Shown here piece by piece: positions 19,044-27,415 of a stretch of 57,728 nucleotides of DNA (position 1 is its first letter; every line of letters begins with the position of its first letter). The notes beneath the pieces were generated by a model. It was not told the DNA's origin. It did not search any database and saw nothing but the letters and a program-made list of their open reading frames with translations. The stretch comes from Verrucomicrobiota bacterium (GTDB lineage: Bacteria > Verrucomicrobiota > Verrucomicrobiia > Chthoniobacterales > Chthoniobacteraceae): positions 1-57,728 of the forward strand of contig VFJQ01000009.1 in assembly GCA_009885995.1 (NCBI GenBank). Reading direction: 5' to 3'. The position numbers were made by a program, and so were the translations under genes.

Positions 19044-20654
19044 TCACGTTTTGTTCCTGGCATAGATCGGCACCTTCGGTTCGCAGGCGACGACTTCATC
19101 GCCGCGCCACGTCAGGCGAAACTTGCGATGGCTGACGGGCATCTCCTCGACCGTCTCGCGCTCGGGAAGATCGTGGTTCAATGCAATGGTGCTGCCAGCA
19201 AAGACATCGCTTTTCGCGATCACGGCGTAGTGGCCATCGAGTAGCAGCGGCAGCGGTTTTCCGTCGAGCGACAAGCGCACCGAGTCGCGCGCCGCCCATC
19301 CGGGAACGCGGATGCGAATCTCGCGTGGCGCCTTCGCGGTGACGAGCAGCGTGGCGTTCGCGCCGTTGCGTTGCGAGCGCACCGTCGCGGCTGGCGTGTC
19401 GATGTCGAAGTGCAGGTTCACCGACACAGCACCGTCGGCGGACGTGGTGACGATGTGCCGGTGAAAATCCGCCAGGGAGTGCAGCACGGCGGCAAACACG
19501 TCGAGGATGGCCCCGTATCCGAACGGATCGGAGTGAACGCCCCACGCTCCGTCGCGGCGGGGATTCTTCTCATCCACGATTTGCGACGGGAGCAGGCGCG
19601 CACGGACCAGTCGCTCGACGTCGTCCAGCAACTCTGCTTTTCCGGCGCGCATCGCCAGCCACAACCCGATCTGCGCGACATCGCCGCAGCTCGCGTGCTC
19701 GCCGATCGGTTCGCCTTCCTTGTTGGGAAAGCGGATCTTTCCCTGATCGTGCGGCGTCCAGCCGGAGTGGCTGATGGCCGTGCCCCAGAGGCCATTGCAA
19801 TAGGTGGCGGCAATCGCGTCCACATACTTCCTCTCGCCGCTGGCGAGCCCGTGGAGCAACAATCCGCGCAGCGTGCCGCAATACGAGTGCGTATGGCCGA
19901 CGTGCACGGAATCGAGTAACTCTGCGCGCACTTTTCCGCTCGGGTCGATGCTCTCACGCAGGTGCACCTCGGCGAGCCGCTTCGCCAGATCCATGGCGCG
20001 CGGATCGCCGGTGGCTTCGTGGAACCACACGACGGCTTCGAGGGCTCGACCGGTCGTTGCAGTCGCGTTGAACCACTCGCCCGCCGGTGATCGTTGCACC
20101 ATGAGCGGATCCTTCGTCAGCGGCTTGCCCGTCCGCACGGCGAGCTTCTCGTAATCCAATTGACCGTCGGCCTCGAGCAACTCGAGGATCGTCTCGATGA
20201 GCCTGCGCCCCTGCTGCCGCGCCCAATCGCTGTCGCGATGCTGCACGAGGGCCGTGTAAGCGAGCAGGGACTCGCGCAGGTTGTGCGGATTGCACAGCTT
20301 GCTCGCGAGCAGCGCGGCGGAATTGTCCGTCAGGCTGCGCAAATTCTCGATCATCGCGCGCTCGATCTGCTCCGGGATGCGCGTGCCAGTCGCGGCTTCG
20401 AAACGGAGCATGGCGTCCCACCAACGGCCCGTGTCGTGAGCGATCTCATACCCGCCCGTGGGCAGGAATTGCTGGTCTGGGTTCAGCCACGCGAGGCAGC
20501 ACTTCGCCACGCGATCCATCGGTGAGCGAAGGCCCGGGCGATCCTCACCGTTCGCAGCCCGCAGCAGCCTGGGTGAAAGTCCCGCACCGATGGTCATGGC
20601 CGCGCAAGTCCGCAGCGCGTCGCGCCGGGAGACTGGCTTCGGGAGGCGGTTCAT
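19044..20654 (-). CDS. Tat-exported GH127-like (alpha/alpha)6-barrel protein
   Basis: A 536-residue protein. Its start MNRLPKPVSRRDALRTCAAM gives a twin-arginine signal (SRRDAL). The frame continues upstream to 20972, but that region belongs to other genes. The mature part is a long helical barrel with repeated Trp/His-rich loops (GGYEIAHDTGRWWDAMLRFE, HVGHTHSYCGTLRGLLLHG, PIGEHASCGDVAQIGLWLA). A C-terminal beta-sandwich has IRIRVPGWAARDSVRLSLDG, as in GH127 beta-L-arabinofuranosidases. The Zn-binding Cys cluster of classical GH127 is not obvious, so activity on arabinofuranosides is uncertain and a related family is possible. It lies 17 bp after the sulfatase remnant. Confidence 0.72.
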   Translation of the reverse strand: MNRLPKPVSRRDALRTCAAMTIGAGLSPRLLRAANGEDRPGLRSPMDRVAKCCLAWLNPDQQFLPTGGYEIAHDTGRWWDAMLRFEAATGTRIPEQIERAMIENLRSLTDNSAALLASKLCNPHNLRESLLAYTALVQHRDSDWARQQGRRLIETILELLEADGQLDYEKLAVRTGKPLTKDPLMVQRSPAGEWFNATATTGRALEAVVWFHEATGDPRAMDLAKRLAEVHLRESIDPSGKVRAELLDSVHVGHTHSYCGTLRGLLLHGLASGERKYVDAIAATYCNGLWGTAISHSGWTPHDQGKIRFPNKEGEPIGEHASCGDVAQIGLWLAMRAGKAELLDDVERLVRARLLPSQIVDEKNPRRDGAWGVHSDPFGYGAILDVFAAVLHSLADFHRHIVTTSADGAVSVNLHFDIDTPAATVRSQRNGANATLLVTAKAPREIRIRVPGWAARDSVRLSLDGKPLPLLLDGHYAVIAKSDVFAGSTIALNHDLPERETVEEMPVSHRKFRLTWRGDEVVACEPKVPIYARNKT

Positions 20655-20671
20655 TGTGTGGAGAATGGAAG

Positions 20672-21007
20672 TCAGCGCGGCTGATCGAAGCGCCAAGTCT
20701 GCGCGCTTCCTGACGCGCCGCGCAATTCGATGGATTGAATCTTCAAACCGGCACTGGCTTTGACGGGCGTGAGGCGGAGATAGGTGACGCGACCTTCCGC
20801 CGGGAGCTGCACCTTCGCCTCGCGCCAGTTGCGCGCGAGCTGATCGAGATTCGGCGTGCGGATGTCGCCATTCACCCCCTGTGCGCCGAGGTCCGCCCAG
20901 CCGTGATCGTCGGAGTAGATGACGAGGATATTCGGCTTCGATGCGATCGCCGCACGCGGCGCGCAGATCCACAGGCCGAGCAATGCGAGGAGAAGCAGGC
21001 GTCTCAC
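20672..21007 (-). CDS. Truncated sulfatase remnant (N-terminus joined to C-terminal domain)
   Basis: A 111-residue frame starting with GTG at 21007, whose first bases overlap the stop of the DUF1080 gene (GTGA). Residues 1-22 form a signal peptide. Residues 23-60 are an unmistakable sulfatase N-terminus (SKPNILVIYSDDHGWADLG ... RTPNLDQLARN). At residue 61 the sequence jumps to a short beta domain (WREAKVQLPAEGRVTYLRL ...) of the kind found at the very C-terminus of some PVC sulfatases. The catalytic Cys, its CxPxR motif and about 350-400 central residues are missing. The junction is in frame with no stop, so a secreted mini-protein could still be made. It cannot be an active sulfatase. Confidence 0.75.
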   Translation of the reverse strand: MRRLLLLALLGLWICAPRAAIASKPNILVIYSDDHGWADLGAQGVNGDIRTPNLDQLARNWREAKVQLPAEGRVTYLRLTPVKASAGLKIQSIELRGASGSAQTWRFDQPR

Positions 21008-21705
21008 GGCAGCTCGCGGATGCGCAGCTTGCGGAAGATGATCGGCGAGCCTTCGCTCTCGAGGCAGAGGAAGCCGCTGGCGGGATTGCACGCGGTGCCG
21101 CCGCTGACTTCCTCGCCGTTCACCCACAGGCGCACTTCGCCATTGATCGCGCGGATGTAATATTGGTTCCACTCGCCCGCGCCCTTCGCGAGGTGTTTGC
21201 GCGGGAAGCTGCGGCTGCCGTCGGGCGAGAGCGGCGGGAAGGGCGTCATCTTCACGCCGACGGGAAAGACATCGCCGTTCGTGCCGAACCAATCGGTCTT
21301 CGCGCCGCGCGCTTTCATCTGCTCGGTGAAGGCGTGATCGAGCACCTGCACCTCGATGCCGCGTGGCAGGCCCGGCTTGCCCGCGGCGGTGAGTTTCTCG
21401 ATCGAGTCCGGCGTGGCCCACACGAAGACGCCGGAGTTCCCGCCAGGCTTTTGATGACTCCACTCAACGACCAGCTCGAAATTTTTCAGCTCCTTCGTCG
21501 TGCGGATGACGCTCGTCGGTTTTCCCGTGCAGTGCAGCGCACCGTCCTTCCAACTCCACGTGTCATCGGCGCTGTTGACCTTCGTGAAATCCTCGGCGGT
21601 CAGCGCGCGCCAGCCGGGTTGCTGGTCGTCGATGAAGGCGCGGATGGGTGACTGCGCGAGGGTGTGAGTAGCGAGGATGACGAGGGTGAGGAGTGTGAGG
21701 TGCAT
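21004..21705 (-). CDS. Secreted DUF1080 (3-keto-disaccharide hydrolase-like) protein
   Basis: A 233-residue protein with signal peptide MHLTLLTLVILATHTLA. The DUF1080 hallmarks are plain: DTWSWKDGALHCTGKPTSVIRT, KNFELVVEWSHQKPGGNSGVFVW, the Glu/Asp-rich GIEVQVLDHAFTEQ, GEWNQYYIRAINGEVRLWVNGEEV, and a C-terminal GFLCLESEGSPIIFRKLRI. These are concanavalin-like jelly rolls, some members of which hydrolyse 3-keto-glycosides after oxidation of the sugar. It lies 6 bp after the sulfatase gene 21712-23061. Its stop overlaps the GTG start of the sulfatase remnant. A redox partner could be the haem-binding protein further down the operon (inference). Confidence 0.88.
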   Translation of the reverse strand: MHLTLLTLVILATHTLAQSPIRAFIDDQQPGWRALTAEDFTKVNSADDTWSWKDGALHCTGKPTSVIRTTKELKNFELVVEWSHQKPGGNSGVFVWATPDSIEKLTAAGKPGLPRGIEVQVLDHAFTEQMKARGAKTDWFGTNGDVFPVGVKMTPFPPLSPDGSRSFPRKHLAKGAGEWNQYYIRAINGEVRLWVNGEEVSGGTACNPASGFLCLESEGSPIIFRKLRIRELP

Positions 21706-21711
21706 GGTGAG

Positions 21712-23061
21712 TTAGTTCGCGGGTTTCCTTTTGCCGCCGTGATTGTAGTCGCGCCACCACGGCGGGCCTTCGGCTTCGATCTCGGTGTTCAGTTTCACGA
21801 GCGCGGTTTTCATCTCGGCAAACTTTGCCGGCTCGCCCGCGCTGACCTCGTTCTTCTCCTGCGGGTCGGCCTGCACGTTGTAGAGCTCGAACTTCGTCAG
21901 CGCCTCGTCGGCGAGGATCTTCCAATCGCCGATGCGCATCGCGGTCTTCAGCGGCTCGGTCGCGATGGCGCAGCGCCAGTAGAGTGGGCGTGCGCGTTCG
22001 ACGGGTTTGCCTTCGAGCGCGGCGAGCAGATTGCCGCCGTCGAGCACGCGGTCTTTCGGCAAAGGCGCGCCGGCGGCGGTGGCGGCGGTCACGAAAATGT
22101 CGGAGCCGATCACTGGCACGTCGCTGGTCGTGCCCGCTTTCGTCTTCCCTGGCCAGCGCACGAGGCCCGGCACGCGGATGCCGCCCTCATACACCGCGCG
22201 CTTGCGGCCGCGCAGGCCGCCGGTCGAGCCGCGGCCCGGCGATTTTATCCCGTCGCCTTCGGGGCCGTTGTCGGCGGTGAAGATGACGATCGTGTCGTCC
22301 GCGAGCTTCATCTCATCGAGCGCGCGCATGAGCTGGCCGAAGGCGTGATCGAGCTGCGTCACGTTCGCGTGATGCTCGCGCTGCACGTCGTCGGTGAGCT
22401 GCGGATACTTCGCTTTGAACTCCGGCGCGGACTTGATCGGGTAGTGCGGCTCGTGCGTCCAGACCGAGAGCAGGAAGGGCTTCGACTTGTCGCGATGCTC
22501 GCGCAACCACGTGATCGCCTCCTTCACCACGAACGGTGCGGAGTAGTCCTCGACCTTGCCGATCGGCTGGCCGTTGCGGACGAAGTTCGCCGGGTGCTCG
22601 TGCGAAGGCGCGGCGTTGTTCTGCGTCGCGAGCCACCAGTCGTAGCCGTGGTCGTTCGGCTGCGGCTGCGCAGGCTGGTTGAAGTGCGAGTTGAGGTGCC
22701 ACTTGCCCACGTGGCAGGTCGTGTAGCCCACGGTCTTGAGCAGTTTCGGCAGCGCGACTTCGCTCGCACGCAGATGGATGTCACGCCCCTCGGGGATCCA
22801 CGTGAACACGCCATTCCGATACGGCGTGCGCCCGGTGAGAATCGCCGACCGCGACGGCGAGCACACCGCGCTCGCCGAGTAGCACTGCGTCAGCCGCACA
22901 CCTTGCTTCGCGAAGGCGTCGAGGTTCGGCGATTGGATGATCGGATGCCCCTGGCACCCGAGATCGCCCCAGCCGAGATCGTCGGCGAGGAAGACGACGA
23001 TGTTCGGCGCGGCGACGGCGGATGCGCTGAGAGCGAGGACGAGGAGGAGCAGGCGTTTCAT
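21712..23061 (-). CDS. Secreted sulfatase, arylsulfatase-A/GALNS-like
   Basis: A 449-residue protein. The start MKRLLLLVLALSASAVAA gives the signal peptide; the 13 codons upstream in frame lie in the gap and are not used. Active-site residues are D27-D28 (FLADDLGWGD) and C67 in CSPSR, followed by SAILTGRTPYRNG. Later motifs are CHVGKWHL, WTHEPHYP and FTADNGPEGDG. The order and spacing match arylsulfatase A / N-acetylgalactosamine-6-sulfatase relatives. The gene lies 11 bp after the IDS-like sulfatase gene and 6 bp before the DUF1080 gene in one run. Substrate specificity cannot be settled by eye. Confidence 0.94.
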   Translation of the reverse strand: MKRLLLLVLALSASAVAAPNIVVFLADDLGWGDLGCQGHPIIQSPNLDAFAKQGVRLTQCYSASAVCSPSRSAILTGRTPYRNGVFTWIPEGRDIHLRASEVALPKLLKTVGYTTCHVGKWHLNSHFNQPAQPQPNDHGYDWWLATQNNAAPSHEHPANFVRNGQPIGKVEDYSAPFVVKEAITWLREHRDKSKPFLLSVWTHEPHYPIKSAPEFKAKYPQLTDDVQREHHANVTQLDHAFGQLMRALDEMKLADDTIVIFTADNGPEGDGIKSPGRGSTGGLRGRKRAVYEGGIRVPGLVRWPGKTKAGTTSDVPVIGSDIFVTAATAAGAPLPKDRVLDGGNLLAALEGKPVERARPLYWRCAIATEPLKTAMRIGDWKILADEALTKFELYNVQADPQEKNEVSAGEPAKFAEMKTALVKLNTEIEAEGPPWWRDYNHGGKRKPAN

Positions 23062-23072
23062 ATGCGGTGAAA

Positions 23073-24578
23073 TCACGGATCGACGACCATCGGCGCCCAC
23101 AGGCCGGGCTGAATTTCGGGCGTCACGCCGGAGGCGGGGAAGGTCGCCTTCGCCGCCGCGCGCAGTTGCGCGGAGAGCTCGGCGACGGTCTTCGTGTGCG
23201 CGGGATCATTGGCGAGGTTCGTCAGTTCCTTCGGGTCGGCGTCGTGGTCGTAAAGTTCGCGGCCTTGCGCGCCTTCGTCCCACTCGGTGTAGCGCCAGCG
23301 CGGCGTGCGCAGGCTGTAGCCGAAGAATCGTTTACCTTGATCGCCCGTCGCTGCGCTCGCGCCGAAGCGCTTGATATTCCCGCCGCGCACGACTTGCGAG
23401 AGCGCCCAGCCGCGGCCCTTCGCGTCCGCGTCGCGCAGCATCGGCGCGAGGCTCTGGCCTTGGAGGTTCGCGGGCGCTTTCACGCCGGCGAGTCCCGTGA
23501 GCGTCGGGTAAAGATCGAGATGGCTCACCGGCGTCTTCACCACCGAGCCCCGTTGCGCGCCGGGCGCGGCCACGAGCAGCGGCACGCGCGCGCTTTCCTC
23601 GAAGACGCTCTGCTTCTGCCACAGCCCGTGCTCGCCGGTGTGGTAGCCGTGATCGCTCGTGAAGACGATGATCGTGTTCTCAGCGAGCCCGAGCCGGTCG
23701 AGCGCGGCGATGACGCGGCCCACCTGCGCATCCATGAAGCTGATGCTCGCCGAGTAAGCCTGGAGCGCCTGCCGTCGCAGATCGTCGGTGAGATTGTCCT
23801 GCTCCTTTTTGTAACTGCCGAGCGCCGCGGGCGGTAGGTCGGCCTGGTCTTCCTTCACGCCCTGCACCACGCGCATCTCCGCCTCGGGATGCAGGTCGAA
23901 GTATTTCTTCGGCGCGACATACGGCGTGTGCGGGCGGAAGAATCCGACGGCGAGAAAGAACGGCCGATCCTTCCGCTGCGCGCAGCGCTCGAGCACCCAC
24001 TCGGCGTCCTCGGCTTCGATCGCGTCGGTGTGATGCTCGTCGGTCTTCGGCGAGGCATACCAGCTCAGCGTGCCGCCGAATGAACCGGGCGTGAGGCTGA
24101 AAATCTTCGGGTGCTCCTCGGTGCGATCCACCCCCGCGGGGTTGAGTTGGAGTTCCCACGACGCGGGATCGTCGTGCCCGTCGGTGCCGATCGAGTTGGG
24201 CACGTTGAAGTGGTAGAGCTTGCCGATGCGCGCGGCGAAGTAACCCGCCTGCCGGAACGCCTGTGGCAGGCTCACCTGCTCGGGGATCGTCTGTCTGAAA
24301 ATTTGCGCGTTCGCGAGGATACCGGTGCTGTTCGGGTAGAGACCGGTGAGCATCGAGTTCCGGCTCGGCCCGCACAGCGGGAAGGTGCAATACGCGCGAT
24401 CGAATCGCACGCTGCGCGCCGCGAGTTGGTCGAGGTTCGGCGTCTTCGCATGCGCCACGCCGTAGCAGCCGAGGTCGTTATTGAGGTCGTCGGCGATGAG
24501 GAAGAGGACGTTCGGTTTGTCCGCCGCGGCTGCGACGAATGGGACCAATAGGACGACCAGGAGGCGGAGTAGTTTCAT
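23073..24578 (-). CDS. Secreted sulfatase, iduronate-2-sulfatase-like
   Basis: A 501-residue protein with signal peptide MKLLRLLVVLLVPFVAAAA. Metal ligands are at D30-D31 (FLIADDLNNDLG) and the formylglycine Cys is C69 in CGPSR, followed by NSMLTGLYPNSTGI. Further IDS-branch motifs are FAARIGKLYHFN, GFFRPHTPYVAPKKYFDLHP and FTSDHGYHTGEHGLWQKQSVFEES. Its length of about 500 aa fits the IDS/choline-sulfatase branch. It overlaps the upstream sulfatase gene by 4 bp (ATGA) and ends 11 bp before the next one. It is probably periplasmic or secreted and acts on sulfated uronates or hexoses (inference). Confidence 0.94.
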   Translation of the reverse strand: MKLLRLLVVLLVPFVAAAADKPNVLFLIADDLNNDLGCYGVAHAKTPNLDQLAARSVRFDRAYCTFPLCGPSRNSMLTGLYPNSTGILANAQIFRQTIPEQVSLPQAFRQAGYFAARIGKLYHFNVPNSIGTDGHDDPASWELQLNPAGVDRTEEHPKIFSLTPGSFGGTLSWYASPKTDEHHTDAIEAEDAEWVLERCAQRKDRPFFLAVGFFRPHTPYVAPKKYFDLHPEAEMRVVQGVKEDQADLPPAALGSYKKEQDNLTDDLRRQALQAYSASISFMDAQVGRVIAALDRLGLAENTIIVFTSDHGYHTGEHGLWQKQSVFEESARVPLLVAAPGAQRGSVVKTPVSHLDLYPTLTGLAGVKAPANLQGQSLAPMLRDADAKGRGWALSQVVRGGNIKRFGASAATGDQGKRFFGYSLRTPRWRYTEWDEGAQGRELYDHDADPKELTNLANDPAHTKTVAELSAQLRAAAKATFPASGVTPEIQPGLWAPMVVDP

Positions 24579-26104
24579 TTGGATTTGGGTTCGAGAAAGC
24601 GGCGCCAGTTCACCGGCACGTCGTTCGGATGCGCGGCGACGATGCGCCCCATCGCGGCGGTCAACTCGGCGACGAGTTCAGGCTTCTCGGTCCAGAAGTT
24701 CTTGGTTTCGCCGAGGTCGCTCGCGAGATCGTAGAGCTGGCCCCCGGGCGCGGTGCCGGCCTTCGAGCCGAAGCCTCCGCCACCCTGGCCGAAGATGATC
24801 TTCCACGAGCCTTTGCGCAGCGAAGGCAGGCCGCTCGATGCGTGGCTTATCGCAAACTCACGCACCGGCGCATCGCCGCCGCGCAGCAGCGGCATCATGC
24901 TCACGCTGTCCTCACCGGAGTTCGCGGGCAGCTTCGCGCCGAGCACTTCCGCGAACGTCGCCATGAGATCGCTCTGCTGGAGCAGCGCATCGCAGCGCGT
25001 GCCGGGTTTCACCTCGCCCGGCCAGCGCACGATGAACGGCACGCGATGTCCGCCTTCCCACGCATCAGCCTTGTAGCCACGCAGCGGGCCGCTCGGGAAA
25101 TGCCCCTTCGCTTCGAGTTCCTTCGCGCCGATGTAGGGCGCGCAGCCGTTGTCGCTCGTGAAGACGACGAGCGTATTCTTCGCCGCGCCGCTCTTCTCCA
25201 GCGCCGCGAGCACGAGGCCGACCATCGCGTCGGTCTCCATCACGAAGTCCGCGTAGTCGTTTAGCCCGCTTTTGCCGCGCCACTCGGGGCTCACGGCGAT
25301 CGGCGTGTGCGGCGCGGTGAGCGGCATGTAGAGAAAGAACGGCTTCCCGCCTTTCGCCGCGTCCTCGATGAAGCCGCACGCCTGCTTCGCGAGCGCGGGC
25401 AGGATGCCCTCGAGATGCCAGCCCGCGAGAGCGGGGCCAGGGATGCTCGCCTGGTTTTTTACGAGCTTCGACGCGGGCAGGAATTCGCTCGGGATGCCCT
25501 CGGTGCGGTCGTCGCGGATGAAACAATACGGCGGCCAGTTCGGCACGTCGGTGCCGAAATACGAATCGAACCCCCGCGTCGTCGGCCCGCCGCCGATCGG
25601 CTTCGCGTAGATGTCCCGCCACGCCGCGCGGTGTGCCTCGGTGGCCTCCGGCGCCTTCTGCCCGCGCGGTGGCGCGATGAGCGCGCGCTGCTCCGGCGTC
25701 ACGTCCCAGTCCCAGCCGAGGTGCCACTTTCCCACCATCGCCGTGCGATAGCCGTGCTGCTTGGCGAGGCTCGCGAGCGTGAGCCGGTCCGGCGCGATGA
25801 GCGGCTTTTCGAGATACTGCACGATCCCCGCCTGGAGGCGCGTGCGCCAATGATACCGCCCCGTGAGCAGCGCGTAGCGCGTCGGCGAACACACGCCGCT
25901 ACTCGTGTGCGCGTCGGTGAAGCGCATCCCCTGCGCCGCGAGCAGGTCGATGTTCGGCGTGGGGATTTTGCCGCGCTCCGGGTTGTTGCACTGCACGTCG
26001 CCGTAGCCGAGGTCGTCGGCGAGAATGATGATGATGTTGGGCTTATCCGCCGCGCCGGCGACGAATGAGAGAAAGAGGACGAAGAGTAAGCTCAGCAGTT
26101 TCAT
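24575..26104 (-). CDS. Secreted sulfatase, arylsulfatase A-like
   Basis: A 509-residue protein with signal peptide MKLLSLLFVLFLSFVAGAA. It has the metal pair D30-D31 (IILADDLGYGD), then TPNIDLLAAQGMRFTDAH, and the formylglycine Cys C72 in CSPTR, followed by YALLTGRYHWR. Later MVGKWHLGWDWD, YMPLTAPHTPIA and FTSDNGCAPYI are standard arylsulfatase-A motifs. It is coupled to the downstream IDS-like sulfatase by a 4-bp overlap and starts 3 bp after the stop of the arylsulfatase-B-like gene upstream. Four adjacent, divergent sulfatases (27415-21712) argue for several sulfate linkages in one substrate rather than recent gene duplication, because their sequences differ strongly. Confidence 0.94.
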   Translation of the reverse strand: MKLLSLLFVLFLSFVAGAADKPNIIIILADDLGYGDVQCNNPERGKIPTPNIDLLAAQGMRFTDAHTSSGVCSPTRYALLTGRYHWRTRLQAGIVQYLEKPLIAPDRLTLASLAKQHGYRTAMVGKWHLGWDWDVTPEQRALIAPPRGQKAPEATEAHRAAWRDIYAKPIGGGPTTRGFDSYFGTDVPNWPPYCFIRDDRTEGIPSEFLPASKLVKNQASIPGPALAGWHLEGILPALAKQACGFIEDAAKGGKPFFLYMPLTAPHTPIAVSPEWRGKSGLNDYADFVMETDAMVGLVLAALEKSGAAKNTLVVFTSDNGCAPYIGAKELEAKGHFPSGPLRGYKADAWEGGHRVPFIVRWPGEVKPGTRCDALLQQSDLMATFAEVLGAKLPANSGEDSVSMMPLLRGGDAPVREFAISHASSGLPSLRKGSWKIIFGQGGGGFGSKAGTAPGGQLYDLASDLGETKNFWTEKPELVAELTAAMGRIVAAHPNDVPVNWRRFLEPKSK

Positions 26105-26107
26105 GGG

Positions 26108-27415
26108 TCAGTCATTGGCGACGGCATCTTTGTCCGCCTTCGACAGCTCCGCGAGTCGCTCGCGCAAGGCCGCGACTCTCTCCGGTTCCTTCGCCGCGAG
26201 GTCGCTCGATTCGTTCGGGTCAGCCGCGAGATGGAAAAGCTCGGTCCTCTTCTCGCTCACGACGAGCTTCCAGTCGCCGTCGCGCACCATGCGTGATTTG
26301 AAGCCGGGCGAGGCAGCGTAAATCGCGCGCGGCTTCGGCGACTCGGCGCCGGCGAGCTGCGGCCAGAGATTCATGCCGTCCCATTTCAGATCGCGCTCCG
26401 GCTTGTAGCCCGCGAGCGCGCAGAAGGTCGGCATCCAGTCGGCGATGTGCGCGACGCCGATGAACTTCCCTGACTTCAGCTTGCCCGGCCAGCGCGCGAG
26501 CGCCGGCACGCGGATGCCGCCCTCATACACGCTGCCCTTTTCGCCACGCAGCGGCTGGTTATTTCCCGGCAGCGCGCCACTCGGGTAATCGTCGGGCGGA
26601 TAAGTCTGACCGGCGTTTTCCGCGGTGCTGCCGCCGTTGTCGCTGGTGAAGACGAGCAGCGTATTCGTCTTGCCCAGCGCCGACACGATGCGGCCCACGG
26701 AGTCGTCGAGGTGCATCACACACGCGGCGTATTGGCGCGCGACATTGCCGGTGATCGATGCGGGCACTTTCGCGAGCCACTCCGCCGGCTCCTTGATCGG
26801 CAGATGCACGGCAGTGAACGGCACGTAGAGGAAGAACGGCTTGTCCTTCCGCGACTCGATCCACTGCACCGCTTCGCGCGCGATCAGATCGGTGACGTGC
26901 CCCTGCTCCTCGATGAGCTTCCCGTCGCGGTGCCACGTCTTCATGAAGTTGCCCGTCTTGTAATGGTGATCCCACGGCCCCACGCCGCCTGCGAGCGAGC
27001 CGTAGCCGTGATCGAAACCGAATTTCTGCGGGCCTTCGTCCGGCTTCGAGCCGAGGTGCCACTTGCCGCAGATCGCCGTGTCGTAGCCCGCGGATTTCAG
27101 CGCGTTGGCGAGCGTGACTTGATCCCAGCGATACGCGCGCTGGTTCTGCGGACTCGTGACGCCGAAGCGTGTCGCGTAGCGTCCGCTGAGGAAGGCCGCG
27201 CGAGTCGGGCTGCACACGGGATAGACGTAGTGCTGCGTCAGTTCCACACCCTCGGTTGCGAGCCGGTCGAGATTCGGCGTCGGCGCTTTGCCGCCGTGGA
27301 AGGCCACGTCCGCCCAGCCGAGATCGTCGGCGATGATGAAGACGAAGTTTGGCCGGTCCGCCGCGTGGGCGAAGAAAGGGAGGAGCAGGACGAATAGGAG
27401 ACGCAGGGTTTTCAT
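26108..27415 (-). CDS. Secreted sulfatase, arylsulfatase B-like
   Basis: A 435-residue protein with signal peptide MKTLRLLFVLLLPFFAHAA. The metal pair is D30-D31 (FIIADDLGWADVAFHGG) and the formylglycine Cys is C68 in CSPTR, followed by AAFLSGRYATRFG. The AVHGG-like segment near the start, DTAICGKWHLG, FGFDHGYGSLAGG, YVPFTAVHLPI and FTSDNGGSTAENAG are the pattern of arylsulfatase B / GalNAc-4-sulfatase-like enzymes. The ATG overlaps the stop of the LamG-like gene by 4 bp. The substrate could be a 4-sulfated galactosamine or galactose unit (inference from branch similarity only). Confidence 0.94.
   Translation of the reverse strand: MKTLRLLFVLLLPFFAHAADRPNFVFIIADDLGWADVAFHGGKAPTPNLDRLATEGVELTQHYVYPVCSPTRAAFLSGRYATRFGVTSPQNQRAYRWDQVTLANALKSAGYDTAICGKWHLGSKPDEGPQKFGFDHGYGSLAGGVGPWDHHYKTGNFMKTWHRDGKLIEEQGHVTDLIAREAVQWIESRKDKPFFLYVPFTAVHLPIKEPAEWLAKVPASITGNVARQYAACVMHLDDSVGRIVSALGKTNTLLVFTSDNGGSTAENAGQTYPPDDYPSGALPGNNQPLRGEKGSVYEGGIRVPALARWPGKLKSGKFIGVAHIADWMPTFCALAGYKPERDLKWDGMNLWPQLAGAESPKPRAIYAASPGFKSRMVRDGDWKLVVSEKRTELFHLAADPNESSDLAAKEPERVAALRERLAELSKADKDAVAND

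Noticed and set aside
24539..24562. GGGACC/AGGAC words in the signal-peptide part of a sulfatase gene
   Set aside because: Too short and imperfect to call a repeat; mentioned only beside the nonamers at 9646-9672.
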